A stretch of DNA of 64,000 nucleotides from Arcobacter roscoffensis (GCF_024267655.1 NZ_CP100595.1:1922001-1986000); one strand, 5' to 3'. Shown: positions 20,034 through 28,275, counted from the stretch's first letter. Program-made: numbers and translations. Notes: generated from the sequence alone by a model not told the origin.

Positions 20034-20324
20034 ATGAAACAAACATTTGAAGTTTATAATGTAAAATGTGGAGGTTGTGCAAATACTTTAATTAACTCTT
20101 TAAAAGATGAATTTGGAGAAGTTGAAGTAGATCTAGAAGTAAACCCAAGAAAAATAACACTTCATATAGAAGATGAAAAAAAAGAAGAATTAAAATTAAA
20201 ACTAAGAGCACTTGGTTATCCACTAACTTCTGATGAATTATCAGGTTTTGACAAGGCAGCTACAACAGCAAAAAGTTTTGTTTCTTGTGCTGTTGGTAAG
20301 TTCAATGTAGCCACAGGGAAATAA
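20034..20324 (+). CDS. Heavy-metal-associated (HMA)-like domain protein
   Basis: This 96-residue protein starts at the ATG at 20034, which has AAGGTG at the right distance. The ATG at 20025 has no such site. Residues 1-70 (KQTFEVYNVKCGGCANTLINSLKDEF..VEVDLEVNPRKITLHIED) have the beta-alpha-beta pattern of HMA metal-binding domains, with the metal loop as CGGC. The C-terminal 25 residues are extra and contain one more cysteine. It probably binds Cu(I) or a similar soft metal, as a chaperone or sensor. Location right after mdh does not suggest a function, but metal-exporter genes follow 600 bases later. Confidence 0.75.
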   Translation: MKQTFEVYNVKCGGCANTLINSLKDEFGEVEVDLEVNPRKITLHIEDEKKEELKLKLRALGYPLTSDELSGFDKAATTAKSFVSCAVGKFNVATGK

Positions 20325-20332
20325 ATTTTCTT

Positions 20333-20349
20333 AGAGGATAAACTCCTCT
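20333..20349 (+). terminator. Hairpin after the HMA-like gene
   Basis: AGAGGA (20333-20338), loop TAAAC and TCCTCT (20344-20349) are followed by TTCTTT. The stem is short and begins 8 bases after the stop codon. Confidence 0.5.
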
Positions 20350-20380
20350 TTCTTTAAAATAAAAATACATTATTTTAACA

Positions 20381-20437
20381 ATTGTCATATAGTTGTCGTA
20401 ACCGACAAAACCTAAAAAATGGTAATATTGTCATATA
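20381..20437. promoter_or_regulatory. Putative operator upstream of the membrane-bound XRE regulator
   Basis: ATTGTCATATA is repeated directly at 20381-20391 and 20427-20437. Between them lies an inverted repeat TTGTCG-TAAC-CGACAA (20393-20408). All copies share TTGTC. The cluster lies 20-76 bases before the start of an XRE-family gene, and autoregulation is the simplest explanation. Confidence 0.5.
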
Positions 20438-20456
20438 TTTAATTTAGGAAATAAAA

Positions 20457-20855
20457 ATGAGTATAAAAGATTTAAGAATTAAAAATGGCTGGTCACAGGA
20501 ATATTTAGCACAATTAACTAATTTAAGCTCTAGAACTATACAAAGAATAGAAAAAGATAATAAAGCTAGTTTAGAATCAGTAAATGCTTTAGCAAAAGCT
20601 TTTCAACTTGAAGTATCAGAACTAAAAGAATTAATAGAAAAAAATAAAAATCAAGAAGAACTTAATTCTATATCAACTAATAATTTTATTAACTTTTTAA
20701 AACATGATAAAGGTCTTGTAATTTTTTTATTTGTAAATACTTTTCTTATTATAATAAATCTAATCACAAATCCAGAAGTTTTATGGTTTATTTACCCATT
20801 GCTTGGATGGGGTATACCTCTTTTTTATAAACGATATAAAAAATACTACATATAG
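20457..20855 (+). CDS. XRE-family regulator with C-terminal two-TM domain
   Basis: This 132-residue protein has an N-terminal helix-turn-helix of the Cro/CI class (residues 2-60: LRIKNGWSQEYLAQLTNLSSRTIQRIEKD). It is linked by a charged segment to two hydrophobic helices (about 88-105 and 110-124), with the WFIYPLLGWGIPLFYKR motif typical of the 2TM domain fused to XRE proteins. It is probably a membrane-tethered transcription factor. The start has GGAAATAAAA upstream, and a TTGTC-rich repeat cluster is found in front. A CDF exporter gene follows 83 bases later and could be a target, though it has its own ribosome-binding site. Confidence 0.8.
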   Translation: MSIKDLRIKNGWSQEYLAQLTNLSSRTIQRIEKDNKASLESVNALAKAFQLEVSELKELIEKNKNQEELNSISTNNFINFLKHDKGLVIFLFVNTFLIIINLITNPEVLWFIYPLLGWGIPLFYKRYKKYYI

Positions 20856-20938
20856 AAGCACTAATTTTTTAGTACTTCTTGCAAAATTTATTTTTTTCCT
20901 ATATACTATACCCCACTATATTATATTAAAGGTTTTAT

Positions 20939-21880
20939 ATGTCAAGAGAAAAGAAAATTCTGCTTATTATAATTGTAAATATCATCATAATTATCTCTGA
21001 AATTGTATTTGGTATCTTATCAAACTCATTTGCCTTAATTGCAGATGCCCTACATAATACAGGAGATGTATTAGCTGTTGTAGTTACTTATCTAGCTTTA
21101 GTCTTAGGAGCTAAAACTACAACTTTTAAACAAACATTTGGCTATTTAAGGGCTGAAATGATGGCTGCATTTGTTAATACTTTATTTTTATATATAACAA
21201 TGATATATATGATTTATGAAGCAATAAATAGATTTTTGAACCCTGAGATTATTAATCCAATATATATGATTATTGTAGGTTTTATTGCTGTTATTGCAAA
21301 TGGTATTAGTGCTTATATTTTAAATAACATTGGTGTTAGTTCTTGTGCTCATGAGCACGATCATAATCATTCACACTCGCATAATCATTCGCATAATCAA
21401 AATGAAGATGCAAATATAAAATCAGCCTACTTACATATGCTAAGTGATGCTTTAATCTCTGTTGCTGTTGTAGTTGCTGGTATTTTTATTTACTTTTTTG
21501 AAGTCTATTTTATTGATTCTATTTTAACAGTAATATTTAGTATTTATATACTTTTTCATTCATACCCATTACTTAAAAAAAGTTTTTTATCTTTAATGGA
21601 TATGAATATCATAGATATTTCACAAGAAAAACTTGAGTTAATAATAAAAGAAAATACTAATGTGATAGAATATCATGACTTACACATTCATAAGCCTAGT
21701 TCAAAGCATAATTTCATATCATTTCATTTAGTATTAAAAGATATTGAGATGAATTTAGAAGAGATTGAAAAGATTACAAGTAATATTGAGCATAAACTAA
21801 ATCATTTAGGATTTAATCATGTTCTAATACAAGTAGACACATCAAAAAAAATAAAAAGACATACTAATTGTATTTTATAA
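20939..21880 (+). CDS. Cation diffusion facilitator, zinc type
   Basis: This 313-residue CDF transporter is a proton-coupled exporter of Zn(II) or similar. It has six predicted TM helices in residues 8-215. The binding-site residues H39xxxD43 (ADALHNTGD) and H166xxxD170 (LHMLSDALIS) form the HD-HD set typical of zinc CDFs. A histidine-rich cytosolic loop (about 138-153, HEHDHNHSHSHNHSHN) lies between TM4 and TM5. The C-terminal cytoplasmic domain (about 220-313) is present. It is followed after 9 bases by a CsoR/RcnR-type repressor gene, so exporter and sensor are co-transcribed. Confidence 0.92.
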   Translation: MSREKKILLIIIVNIIIIISEIVFGILSNSFALIADALHNTGDVLAVVVTYLALVLGAKTTTFKQTFGYLRAEMMAAFVNTLFLYITMIYMIYEAINRFLNPEIINPIYMIIVGFIAVIANGISAYILNNIGVSSCAHEHDHNHSHSHNHSHNQNEDANIKSAYLHMLSDALISVAVVVAGIFIYFFEVYFIDSILTVIFSIYILFHSYPLLKKSFLSLMDMNIIDISQEKLELIIKENTNVIEYHDLHIHKPSSKHNFISFHLVLKDIEMNLEEIEKITSNIEHKLNHLGFNHVLIQVDTSKKIKRHTNCIL

Positions 21881-21889
21881 AGGATTAAA

Positions 21890-22195
21890 ATGTACCAATG
21901 CGATATAGAAAATAAAAAATTAATTAACAGAATAAACAGAATTCAAGGACAAGTAAACTCCGTGAAAAAAAAGCTTGAAGATGATATTGATTGTAAAGAT
22001 GAACATTTAGATCCATATGAAGTAATAAGACAGCTTACAGCAATCAAAGGAGCTGTAAATGGTATGATAAACTCTTATGTTGAACATTTTGCTAAAGGTC
22101 ATTTAGTAAAAGAGATACAAGAAGCAAAAACTCAAGCTGATGCTATGGCAAAGATGGATGAACTTGTAAATATCATGAAAAGTTATAGTAAATAA
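21890..22195 (+). CDS. DUF156 metal- or formaldehyde-sensing repressor (CsoR/RcnR/FrmR family)
   Basis: This 101-residue all-helical protein contains the family signature INRIQGQVNSVKKKLEDDIDC near the N-terminus and QLTAIKGAVNGMINSYVEHF...GHL in helix 2. The conserved cysteine (C35-like, in DDIDCKDE) and downstream histidines are present, but I cannot assign the metal from these alone. Members are tetrameric repressors that release DNA on binding Cu(I), Ni/Co or formaldehyde. Being 9 bases behind a zinc-type CDF exporter suggests it controls that operon. It lies convergent to the next gene across a perfect palindrome. Confidence 0.85.
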   Translation: MYQCDIENKKLINRINRIQGQVNSVKKKLEDDIDCKDEHLDPYEVIRQLTAIKGAVNGMINSYVEHFAKGHLVKEIQEAKTQADAMAKMDELVNIMKSYSK

Positions 22196-22210
22196 ATTTA
22201 CTATAACTTT
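22179..22210. terminator. Perfect 15-bp inverted repeat spanning two convergent stop codons
   Basis: AAAGTTATAGTAAAT (22179-22193) and ATTTACTATAACTTT (22196-22210) are perfect arms separated by AA. The structure includes both stop codons of the convergent genes and probably ends transcription in both directions. The AT-rich stem and minimal loop also allow a cruciform. Confidence 0.6.
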
Positions 22211-22782
22211 GAAATAAGTGAATTTAAAATTGAAGCTTTTTCTTCACTTGAAATACCTTTTTGCATAGCATCAAGCTTTACAGTACCATCAAAAACTTCT
22301 TTTATACTTCCATCTTTTTGAACCTTATATACATAATATTTATTTGGAATAACACTATTTAAACTAAGAACTCTTATAACTGCTCCATTTGAATCATTTA
22401 TAAGCTTATTATTAGTACCTTTATATAGCTCTTCAAGTTTTCCATCTACAGCTAGTTTTTTTATTAGCCAAGGTGTTTGAGATACATTTGCCACAAGTAC
22501 AATATCTTTTTTTATATATTTATCAAGCTCATTAAAAACAGCTAAAGAGTCATGATTTAAAACTATAATAGTTTTTTCTTCACCTTTTGGAAATACAACT
22601 TCTTTTCTAAAGTAATTACCCTCGCCTATTAACTCAAAGTGACTTGGGAAATAAGCCACATTTTTTTGAACTTTCATTTCTTGCTTTTTAGGAGCAAGTC
22701 TATCTTCAGGAGCTGTTAAATAAACTAAGCCAGCAAACCCTACAATACCTAAAAATACAATCTTTAAAACATTTTTAATCAT
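22201..22782 (-). CDS. Hypothetical membrane-anchored protein
   Basis: This is a 193-residue protein that I do not recognise. An N-terminal hydrophobic helix (about 4-23, IVFLGIVGFAGLVYLTA) is either an anchor or a signal. The body (about 40-190) alternates strands and helices (EKTIIVLNHDSLAVFNEL, DIVLVANVSQTPWLIKKL, GAVIRVLSLNSVIPNKYYVYKV) in a way that recalls a thioredoxin-like fold. It has no cysteine pair. It follows the FAD oxidase gene at a distance of 8 bases and is probably in one operon with it and the rhodanese gene. Confidence 0.6.
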   Translation of the reverse strand: MIKNVLKIVFLGIVGFAGLVYLTAPEDRLAPKKQEMKVQKNVAYFPSHFELIGEGNYFRKEVVFPKGEEKTIIVLNHDSLAVFNELDKYIKKDIVLVANVSQTPWLIKKLAVDGKLEELYKGTNNKLINDSNGAVIRVLSLNSVIPNKYYVYKVQKDGSIKEVFDGTVKLDAMQKGISSEEKASILNSLISKL

Positions 22783-22790
22783 ACACTTTC

Positions 22791-23972
22791 CTATTTCTTT
22801 TTATTTTTTAATCTCTTAGCCCATCTTGTAAATAGTCTATAAGTTTCTATATCTTCACTTATCTCTTTTTTATTTATAATATGTTCAACTAACTGTCTTG
22901 CTAAATAAGGTGATAACACAAAACCTCTTCCACCTACCCCATTTAAAACATAAAGATTATCAATCATTTCTAAATTTTCTTTTTTGATAAAACTTCCATT
23001 TAAGATATGAGGAAACTTCTCAATACTTTTTTTAGAATCAACTAGTTTTCCAAGCATTGGAAAATAATCAACACTAGAAGCTCTTGCTCCTATTTTTACA
23101 TCTAAAAGCTCAACATCATTAAGTTTTTTTATATCATTTGCTAAATTTAAAAGTTTTGAGGTATCTTCATTCATAAGTTTTAAACTTTTTTCATCTGGCT
23201 CTATATGATTAAAATCTGCTGTTTTTAAATCATAACATGTTCCACTCATATCATCTTCAAATCTATTGTGTGTTGCGCCAATACTAATCAAATTCTTAGA
23301 TGTATTATCAAAAGGTTTTGACTTAGATAAAGAACATTCTTTATGATAATTTATATCTACTTTTGTAGATGACAAAATATTAATTCTTTGACCCCACACA
23401 GCTCTTATATTAAAATACTCTTCATCTATTAAATCTATATTAGCACCAGTAGTTAATATCAAATTTTTTGTTTTGATTTCATCATTTATAAGCCATAAAC
23501 CATCAACTTTTTCTATCTTTGTAACTTCATAAGATAAAAGCTTTTTTATGTCTTTAGTTAAAGATTTACATACTTCATAAGAATCAACCTGAGAACCAAT
23601 AGGGAAAAAATATCCATCTTCAAGCTCTTCATAGTCAAAATCCATAAAAGGTTTGTAGCTCTCAAACTTTTGTCTATCTTCATCATTTTTAGGAATTCTA
23701 CATGTACCACAGTGTGAAATCAGGGAAGGTAAGTTTTCCTTATAAAAGTTTGTTGAGTATTTTAAAGCCTTTGTAATAAGAGATTTAAATTTATTATCCT
23801 TACCCAATAAAGGAGATAAAAAAGCACCAGCAGCACCACTAGCACCAAAACCTACATCACTATTTCTATCTATTAAAAGTAAATTTTTTGTATGCTTTTT
23901 TAATTCATTAGATACAAAAGAACCAGCAACTCCTGCACCTAATACCACATAATCGTATATTTTTTCAGACAT
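22791..23972 (-). CDS. FAD-dependent oxidase, MnmC C-terminal-like (DAO family)
   Basis: This 393-residue flavoprotein has the Rossmann motif VVLGAGVAGSFVSNEL at 9-24. It also has GASGAAGAFLSPLLGKDNK, VWGQRINIL, ISIGATHNRF, IGARASSVDYFPMLG and GGRGFVLSPYLARQL. These match the DAO superfamily, and the order GASG-AAGAFLSP, WGQ, GAT resembles the oxidase half of MnmC, which converts cmnm5U to nm5U in tRNA wobble uridines. The methyltransferase half is absent. A rhodanese gene overlaps its start by 8 bases, which fits tRNA thio-modification chemistry by inference. A generic amino-acid oxidase remains possible. Confidence 0.68.
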   Translation of the reverse strand: MSEKIYDYVVLGAGVAGSFVSNELKKHTKNLLLIDRNSDVGFGASGAAGAFLSPLLGKDNKFKSLITKALKYSTNFYKENLPSLISHCGTCRIPKNDEDRQKFESYKPFMDFDYEELEDGYFFPIGSQVDSYEVCKSLTKDIKKLLSYEVTKIEKVDGLWLINDEIKTKNLILTTGANIDLIDEEYFNIRAVWGQRINILSSTKVDINYHKECSLSKSKPFDNTSKNLISIGATHNRFEDDMSGTCYDLKTADFNHIEPDEKSLKLMNEDTSKLLNLANDIKKLNDVELLDVKIGARASSVDYFPMLGKLVDSKKSIEKFPHILNGSFIKKENLEMIDNLYVLNGVGGRGFVLSPYLARQLVEHIINKKEISEDIETYRLFTRWAKRLKNKKK

Positions 23973-24303
23973 TTTTATCTAACTCTTCCATTAATTGATA
24001 ATTTGGTCTCCAATAACCTCTTCCACCTCTTAAACTAATACATTTATAATCTGGAAATTTTGACTTATAAAATTTTAATCTCTCTTTTGTAGATTTTCCA
24101 GTATCACAATAAAATACAAAAACTGTTCCTTTTGGATATTCTTTCATTTCAAAAGGATTATAAGTAATTGTTTCTATATTATCAATTGGCTTTAAAACTG
24201 TATCAACCAATACAACTTGAAGCCCTTGCTTTTCTAAATCTTTAGTGTATTTATATAGTTCTTGTTGTGTCCACTCATCTTTTTCAAACATTTTATATTC
24301 CAT
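23965..24303 (-). CDS. Rhodanese-like sulfurtransferase
   Basis: This 112-residue single-domain protein has Cys66 in FVFYCDTGKSTKERLKFYK as the persulfide-carrying residue. SLRGGRGYW near the C-terminus matches the SLKGGI..W element of rhodaneses. There is no signal peptide, so it is cytosolic. It overlaps the start of the MnmC2-like oxidase by 8 bases (tight translational coupling). It could supply sulfur in tRNA thiolation or serve in general sulfur relay. The start is ATG at 24303; an internal ATG at 24291 (MFEKDEW) is an alternative. Confidence 0.78.
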   Translation of the reverse strand: MEYKMFEKDEWTQQELYKYTKDLEKQGLQVVLVDTVLKPIDNIETITYNPFEMKEYPKGTVFVFYCDTGKSTKERLKFYKSKFPDYKCISLRGGRGYWRPNYQLMEELDKNV

Positions 24304-24383
24304 TCAAATTTATTAATACTATAGTTAAATAGACTCAATATAATATCATATTTAAGGTTAATAGTGCTAGATAATGTTTTAAA

Positions 24384-24417
24384 CTTGATTGACTTAGACT
24401 CAACTTTTTGCTATAAT
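24384..24417 (+). promoter_or_regulatory. HAIR-like HspR operator and sigma-70 promoter of cbpA-hspR
   Basis: CTTGATT-N7-ACTCAAC (24384-24404) closely resembles the HAIR element CTTGAGT-N7-ACTCAAG bound by HspR. The -35 TTGACT (24389-24394) lies inside it. The -10 TATAAT (24412-24417) follows at the ideal 17-base spacing. HspR binding would thus block the promoter of its own operon. Confidence 0.75.
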
Positions 24418-24460
24418 ATAAATCTTAAAAATATCTTAACAATTATATATAGGAATGAAA

Positions 24461-25333
24461 ATGGCAAAAAGTTTATATGAAACACTTGAAGTTAGTGAAA
24501 ATGCTAGCGTTAGTGATATAAAAAAAGCATATAGAAAGCTAGCAAGAAAATATCATCCAGATGTAAATAAAGACCCAGCTGCAGAAGAAAAGTTTAAAGA
24601 AATTAATGCAGCTTACGAGGTTCTAAGTGATTCAGAAAAGAAACAACAATATGATCAATATGGTGATTCTATGTTTGGTGGTCAAAACTTCCATGATTTT
24701 GCAAGAGGTCAAGGAGGAAACGTAGACTTAGATGAAATTCTAAGACAAATGTTTGGTGGAGGACAAGGTTTTGGTTCTTCGGGATTCTCGCAAGGAGGAT
24801 TTTCACAAGGAGGGTTTGGTGGTTTTGATGAACCAGATTTAGATACTAGTGCCCAAATAACAATACCTTTTACAACTGCAATTTTAGGTGGTAAACAACA
24901 TATTGCTTTAAACAATGACTCTTTTGATGTTAAAATTCCAGAAGGAATTAAAGATGGTCAAAAGATTAGAGCAAAAGGTAAAGGAAAGTCATATCATGGA
25001 CAAAGAGGTGACTTAATTCTTAAAATAAATGTAGCACCTTCAGATGAGTATGAAAGAGATGAATCAACACTTATTAAAACTTTTGATGTACCACTTAAAA
25101 CAGCATTATTTGGTGGAAAAATTGAAATTGAAACAATTCATAAAACTATCACTTTAAAAGTTCCGCAAAACACAAAACAAAATCAAAAATTTAGAGTTAA
25201 AGAGCTTGGAGTACTAGATAGAAAATCAAATACAAAAGGTGACTTACATCTAAAAGCTAATATTGTTTTACCAAAAGTTGAAGATTTAGATGAAAGTTTA
25301 GTAGAATTACTAAAAGAGAAGCTTCCTGAATAA
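24461..25333 (+). CDS. cbpA: DnaJ-family co-chaperone CbpA
   Basis: This 290-residue type II J-protein starts at the ATG at 24461, which has AGGA 7 bases upstream. The ATG at 24455 overlaps that site. The J domain (about 1-68) has the HPD motif in [10 protein letters not shown] Gly/Phe-rich linker (about 72-122) and two C-terminal substrate-binding domains (about 130-285) follow. There is no zinc finger, which separates it from DnaJ. It stimulates DnaK and may bind curved DNA. It is co-transcribed with hspR, 11 bases downstream, under a HAIR-like operator, so it is likely heat-shock controlled. Confidence 0.93.
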   Translation: MAKSLYETLEVSENASVSDIKKAYRKLARKYHPDVNKDPAAEEKFKEINAAYEVLSDSEKKQQYDQYGDSMFGGQNFHDFARGQGGNVDLDEILRQMFGGGQGFGSSGFSQGGFSQGGFGGFDEPDLDTSAQITIPFTTAILGGKQHIALNNDSFDVKIPEGIKDGQKIRAKGKGKSYHGQRGDLILKINVAPSDEYERDESTLIKTFDVPLKTALFGGKIEIETIHKTITLKVPQNTKQNQKFRVKELGVLDRKSNTKGDLHLKANIVLPKVEDLDESLVELLKEKLPE

Positions 25334-25344
25334 AAGGATTTTTT

Positions 25345-25731
25345 ATGGAAACAAATAGCTATATTGAACCTGTATATCTAATCTCAGCAGTTGCTGAAAT
25401 CCTAAATATACACCCTCAAACATTAAGACAATACGAAAGAGAAGGTCTTATAAAACCTTCAAGAACAAATGGAAAAATAAGACTTTATTCACAAAAAGAT
25501 ATAGATCATATTAAATACGTATTAACACTTACAAGAGAGCTTGGAGTTAACCTAGCGGGTGTTGATATAGTACTTCAATTAAATAAAAAAATAGAAAAAC
25601 TTGAAAGTGAAGTTCAAGAGTATAAGACTAAAATAAAAAGTATAAATAATTTAGCTGTAGTTCCAGATACAAAAGCTTTAGTTGTTCAAAAAACATCTTT
25701 TGATATAGTTATTATAGAAAAAGAGGATTAA
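25345..25731 (+). CDS. hspR: Heat-shock repressor HspR (MerR family)
   Basis: This 128-residue MerR-type regulator has a winged helix at about 8-75 (YLISAVAEILNIHPQTLRQYEREGLIKPSRTNGK in the family pattern, then RLYSQKDIDHIKYV). A coiled-coil dimerisation helix (about 88-112) follows. HspR represses chaperone genes until DnaK is titrated by unfolded protein. It lies behind cbpA with an upstream HAIR-like site, giving negative feedback. The start ATG at 25345 has AAGGA upstream. Confidence 0.93.
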   Translation: METNSYIEPVYLISAVAEILNIHPQTLRQYEREGLIKPSRTNGKIRLYSQKDIDHIKYVLTLTRELGVNLAGVDIVLQLNKKIEKLESEVQEYKTKIKSINNLAVVPDTKALVVQKTSFDIVIIEKED

Positions 25732-25743
25732 AATCCTCTTTTT
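25718..25743. terminator. Bidirectional terminator between hspR and ftsZ
   Basis: AAAAAGAGGAT (25718-25728), loop TAAA and ATCCTCTTTTT (25733-25743) form an 11-bp perfect stem with T runs on both strands, between convergent genes. Confidence 0.85.
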
Positions 25744-26873
25744 TAAAACTGGTATTTAACTACGTAATCTCTCATAAGTGGTGGTATATCTAAAAAGTTC
25801 TCATCATCAGATGATAAGTTTTTGTTAGCATCATCTTCATGCGAGTCTTCTTTTTCATTTTCTAAATCTTCTTTTGATTCAAAACCTGTAGCAACAATAG
25901 TAATTTTTACTTCATCTTTTTCAAGAGTTCTATCTGATGTTGTACCAAATATAATTTCAGCATTATGATCCATTCTATCATTGATACTTCCCATTACATT
26001 ATTAATAGCAAATAATGATACTTGAGGATGAATATTAAAGTGAATTAAAATACCTTTTGCACCATTTAATGACATTTTATCTAATAAAGGTGATTCAATT
26101 GCATCTTCTAAAGCTCTTTGAGCAGCATCTTCGCCTTTGGCTTTACCAATACCCATAAGTGCCATACCTCTATGCTGCATGATTGTTTTTACATCAGCAA
26201 AGTCTGTATTAATATCTGAGTTACCTGGATTTAAAATAACCTCAGACATACCATTTACAGCTTGATAAAGAATATTATCAATAATTTTAAAGGCATCTTT
26301 CATACCAACATTTTCATCAATAATTTCTAACAATCTATCATTTGGTACAACAATAATTGAATCACTTACTTTTTTAAGCTCTTCTAAACCAAGACTAGCA
26401 AGCCCTGCTCTTTTTTTACCTTCCCAAGTAAATGGTTTTGTTACAACTGAAACAGTTAATGCACCTGCTTCTTTTGCAGCTTTAGCAACAATAGCAGCAG
26501 CACCAGTTCCTGTACCTCCACCAAGTCCAGCGGCAATAAATACAATATCAGCACCTTTTAGTGCAGATTTAATCTCTTCATAACTCTCAACAGCAGAATC
26601 TCTACCAATCTCAGGTTTCATTCCAGCTCCAAGACCTTTAGTTAGTTTAACACCTAACTGAATCTTTTTAGGGGCTTGTGAAATATGTAATACTTGTAAG
26701 TCAGTATTAGCAGCAATTAAATCAACTTTTTTGCAACCTTCTTTTATCATGTGGTTAATCATATTACAACCACCACCACCAATTCCAATAACTGAAATTT
26801 TTGCTACATTATCTGACAATACTTTGTTTGGCATTTCTTCTTTGATATCATCCACCTTAAATAAATTATCCAT
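25743..26873 (-). CDS. ftsZ: Cell-division GTPase FtsZ
   Basis: This is the tubulin-like GTPase that forms the Z ring. The best start is the ATG at 26873 (MDNLFKVDD), with GGAGTGG upstream and only one base after the ftsA stop codon. A longer reading from 26915 would overlap ftsA. The product is 376 residues. The tubulin signature GGGTGTGAAA (about 104-113) and NLRSD-like loops (AANTDLQVL) are present, as is the T7 synergy loop NTDFADV. The C-terminal peptide FLDIPPLMRDYV binds FtsA and other partners. The linker is acidic and short. The ppiD-like/ftsA/ftsZ order is common in this phylum. Confidence 0.97.
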   Translation of the reverse strand: MDNLFKVDDIKEEMPNKVLSDNVAKISVIGIGGGGCNMINHMIKEGCKKVDLIAANTDLQVLHISQAPKKIQLGVKLTKGLGAGMKPEIGRDSAVESYEEIKSALKGADIVFIAAGLGGGTGTGAAAIVAKAAKEAGALTVSVVTKPFTWEGKKRAGLASLGLEELKKVSDSIIVVPNDRLLEIIDENVGMKDAFKIIDNILYQAVNGMSEVILNPGNSDINTDFADVKTIMQHRGMALMGIGKAKGEDAAQRALEDAIESPLLDKMSLNGAKGILIHFNIHPQVSLFAINNVMGSINDRMDHNAEIIFGTTSDRTLEKDEVKITIVATGFESKEDLENEKEDSHEDDANKNLSSDDENFLDIPPLMRDYVVKYQF

Positions 26874-26874
26874 T

Positions 26875-28272
26875 TTAGAACCACTCCGATATTTTACTCC
26901 AGAACTTAGAAACACCTTTTTTCTTATCTTTTTCTAAAGGTGTTAACACAGCTGAAGTATCTCTATTTTCTTCATTTGGCGTACTTAAATCTCTATTAAG
27001 TTCAGCTCTCATTTGATCAGCTGAAACCTGCGAATTTTCAATTACTTTATTCTCAATTCTAGGCTCTTTCTTAATTGGTTTTACAAGTTGTTTACTTGAA
27101 TCTAATTCATAGTTTCTTGTAGCTCCTAAAGAGTATTCTAATAAACCAACTATAGTAGACATACTTGGATCATCAAAATTTAAATATCCATTTTTAATAT
27201 TTTTAGGGTTTGATACAGAAATTGGAATACCTTGATATATCTTTTCAGCTAAAGGTTTGATACCTTCTAAACTAGACATTCCACCTGTAATAACAATTCC
27301 AGAACCTATATTGTCTAAAATTCCACTTTTTTTAAGTTGATTTTTTACAAGTACTAATACTTCTTCAACTCTAGCATGAATAATAGTTTGAATATAATCA
27401 AGAGCAACTTCTGAATTTGTATCCTCATCACCAATTCTTGGTATCTTAACTTTTGTTACACCAAGTTCATTATTTGGTGTATAATCTTTTGTAAGAGAGC
27501 CATACTCAGTTTTGATTCTCTCTGCTGCCATTGGAGGAGTATGAAGCATAACTGATAAATCATTTGTTATATGGTTTGATCCAACAGGAATAAAACCATT
27601 ATAAATCATTGAGTTACCTTTATAACAAACAAACTCCGTTGTAGTAGCTCCTAAGTTTATAACCGTAGTTCCAAATCTTTTTTGTTGATTATCTAAAATA
27701 GATATAGCAGATGCATAACCATCAAGTACAAATGTAGTCATATCTACACCTGAAACTTTTAAAGCTGATTTAATATTTGTAAGTGCAGTTCTTTTTGCAG
27801 TTACAATATACACAGATACTTCAAGTCTTGATCCATTCATATTAAGAGGATTGTCTACATCAACAGAATCGTCAACTTTGAAGAATATTGGTATTACATG
27901 CACTACTTCATACTCTGGAACTATTGTCGCATTATATAAAGCCATTTGCATTACTTGATTAATCTCAGTTTCAGTAATCAGTCCATTTGGTACATTTACA
28001 GAGCCTGAACTTCTTATACTTTTAGTATAACTTCCAGAAACAGAAACAATTGATGTTTCAATTGTTTCTGTTGTATTTCTTTTTGCTAATGTAACAGCAT
28101 TTTTTATAGCTTTAGATGCCTCTTCAATATTAATTATTAAGCCTTTATTAACACCTTCGCTATTTTGGATACCAGTACCTAAAATATTAATATTATATTC
28201 TAAATCATGTTTTGCAATAACTGCTGTTATACTAGATGAACCAATATCAATTGCTAAGATAGTATTACTCAA
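26875..28272 (-). CDS. ftsA: Cell-division actin-like protein FtsA
   Basis: This 465-residue protein has the actin-family phosphate motifs AIDIGSSSITAVIAKHD at 6-22 and TVINLGATTTEFVCYKG at about 207-223. The adenosine motif VITGGMSSLEGI is near 330. The SHS2 1C subdomain lies between. The C-terminal amphipathic membrane-targeting helix is clear (KFWSKISEWF at the very end). It tethers FtsZ filaments to the membrane. It sits 3 bases after the ppiD-like gene and 1 base before ftsZ. The linker before the amphipathic helix is long and charged. Confidence 0.96.
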   Translation of the reverse strand: MSNTILAIDIGSSSITAVIAKHDLEYNINILGTGIQNSEGVNKGLIINIEEASKAIKNAVTLAKRNTTETIETSIVSVSGSYTKSIRSSGSVNVPNGLITETEINQVMQMALYNATIVPEYEVVHVIPIFFKVDDSVDVDNPLNMNGSRLEVSVYIVTAKRTALTNIKSALKVSGVDMTTFVLDGYASAISILDNQQKRFGTTVINLGATTTEFVCYKGNSMIYNGFIPVGSNHITNDLSVMLHTPPMAAERIKTEYGSLTKDYTPNNELGVTKVKIPRIGDEDTNSEVALDYIQTIIHARVEEVLVLVKNQLKKSGILDNIGSGIVITGGMSSLEGIKPLAEKIYQGIPISVSNPKNIKNGYLNFDDPSMSTIVGLLEYSLGATRNYELDSSKQLVKPIKKEPRIENKVIENSQVSADQMRAELNRDLSTPNEENRDTSAVLTPLEKDKKKGVSKFWSKISEWF

Positions 28273-28275
28273 TTA

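Noticed and set aside
20803-21000. Plus-strand ORF overlapping the XRE and CDF genes
   Set aside because: It is out of frame with both, has no ribosome-binding site, and the real genes cover nearly all of it.
24709-24915. Minus-strand ORF with Pro/Cys-rich product
   Set aside because: It is the antisense shadow of the Gly/Phe-rich linker of cbpA.
26873-26915. N-terminal extension of FtsZ
   Set aside because: It would overlap ftsA by 41 bases; the ATG at 26873 has a strong ribosome-binding site and starts in the conserved position.
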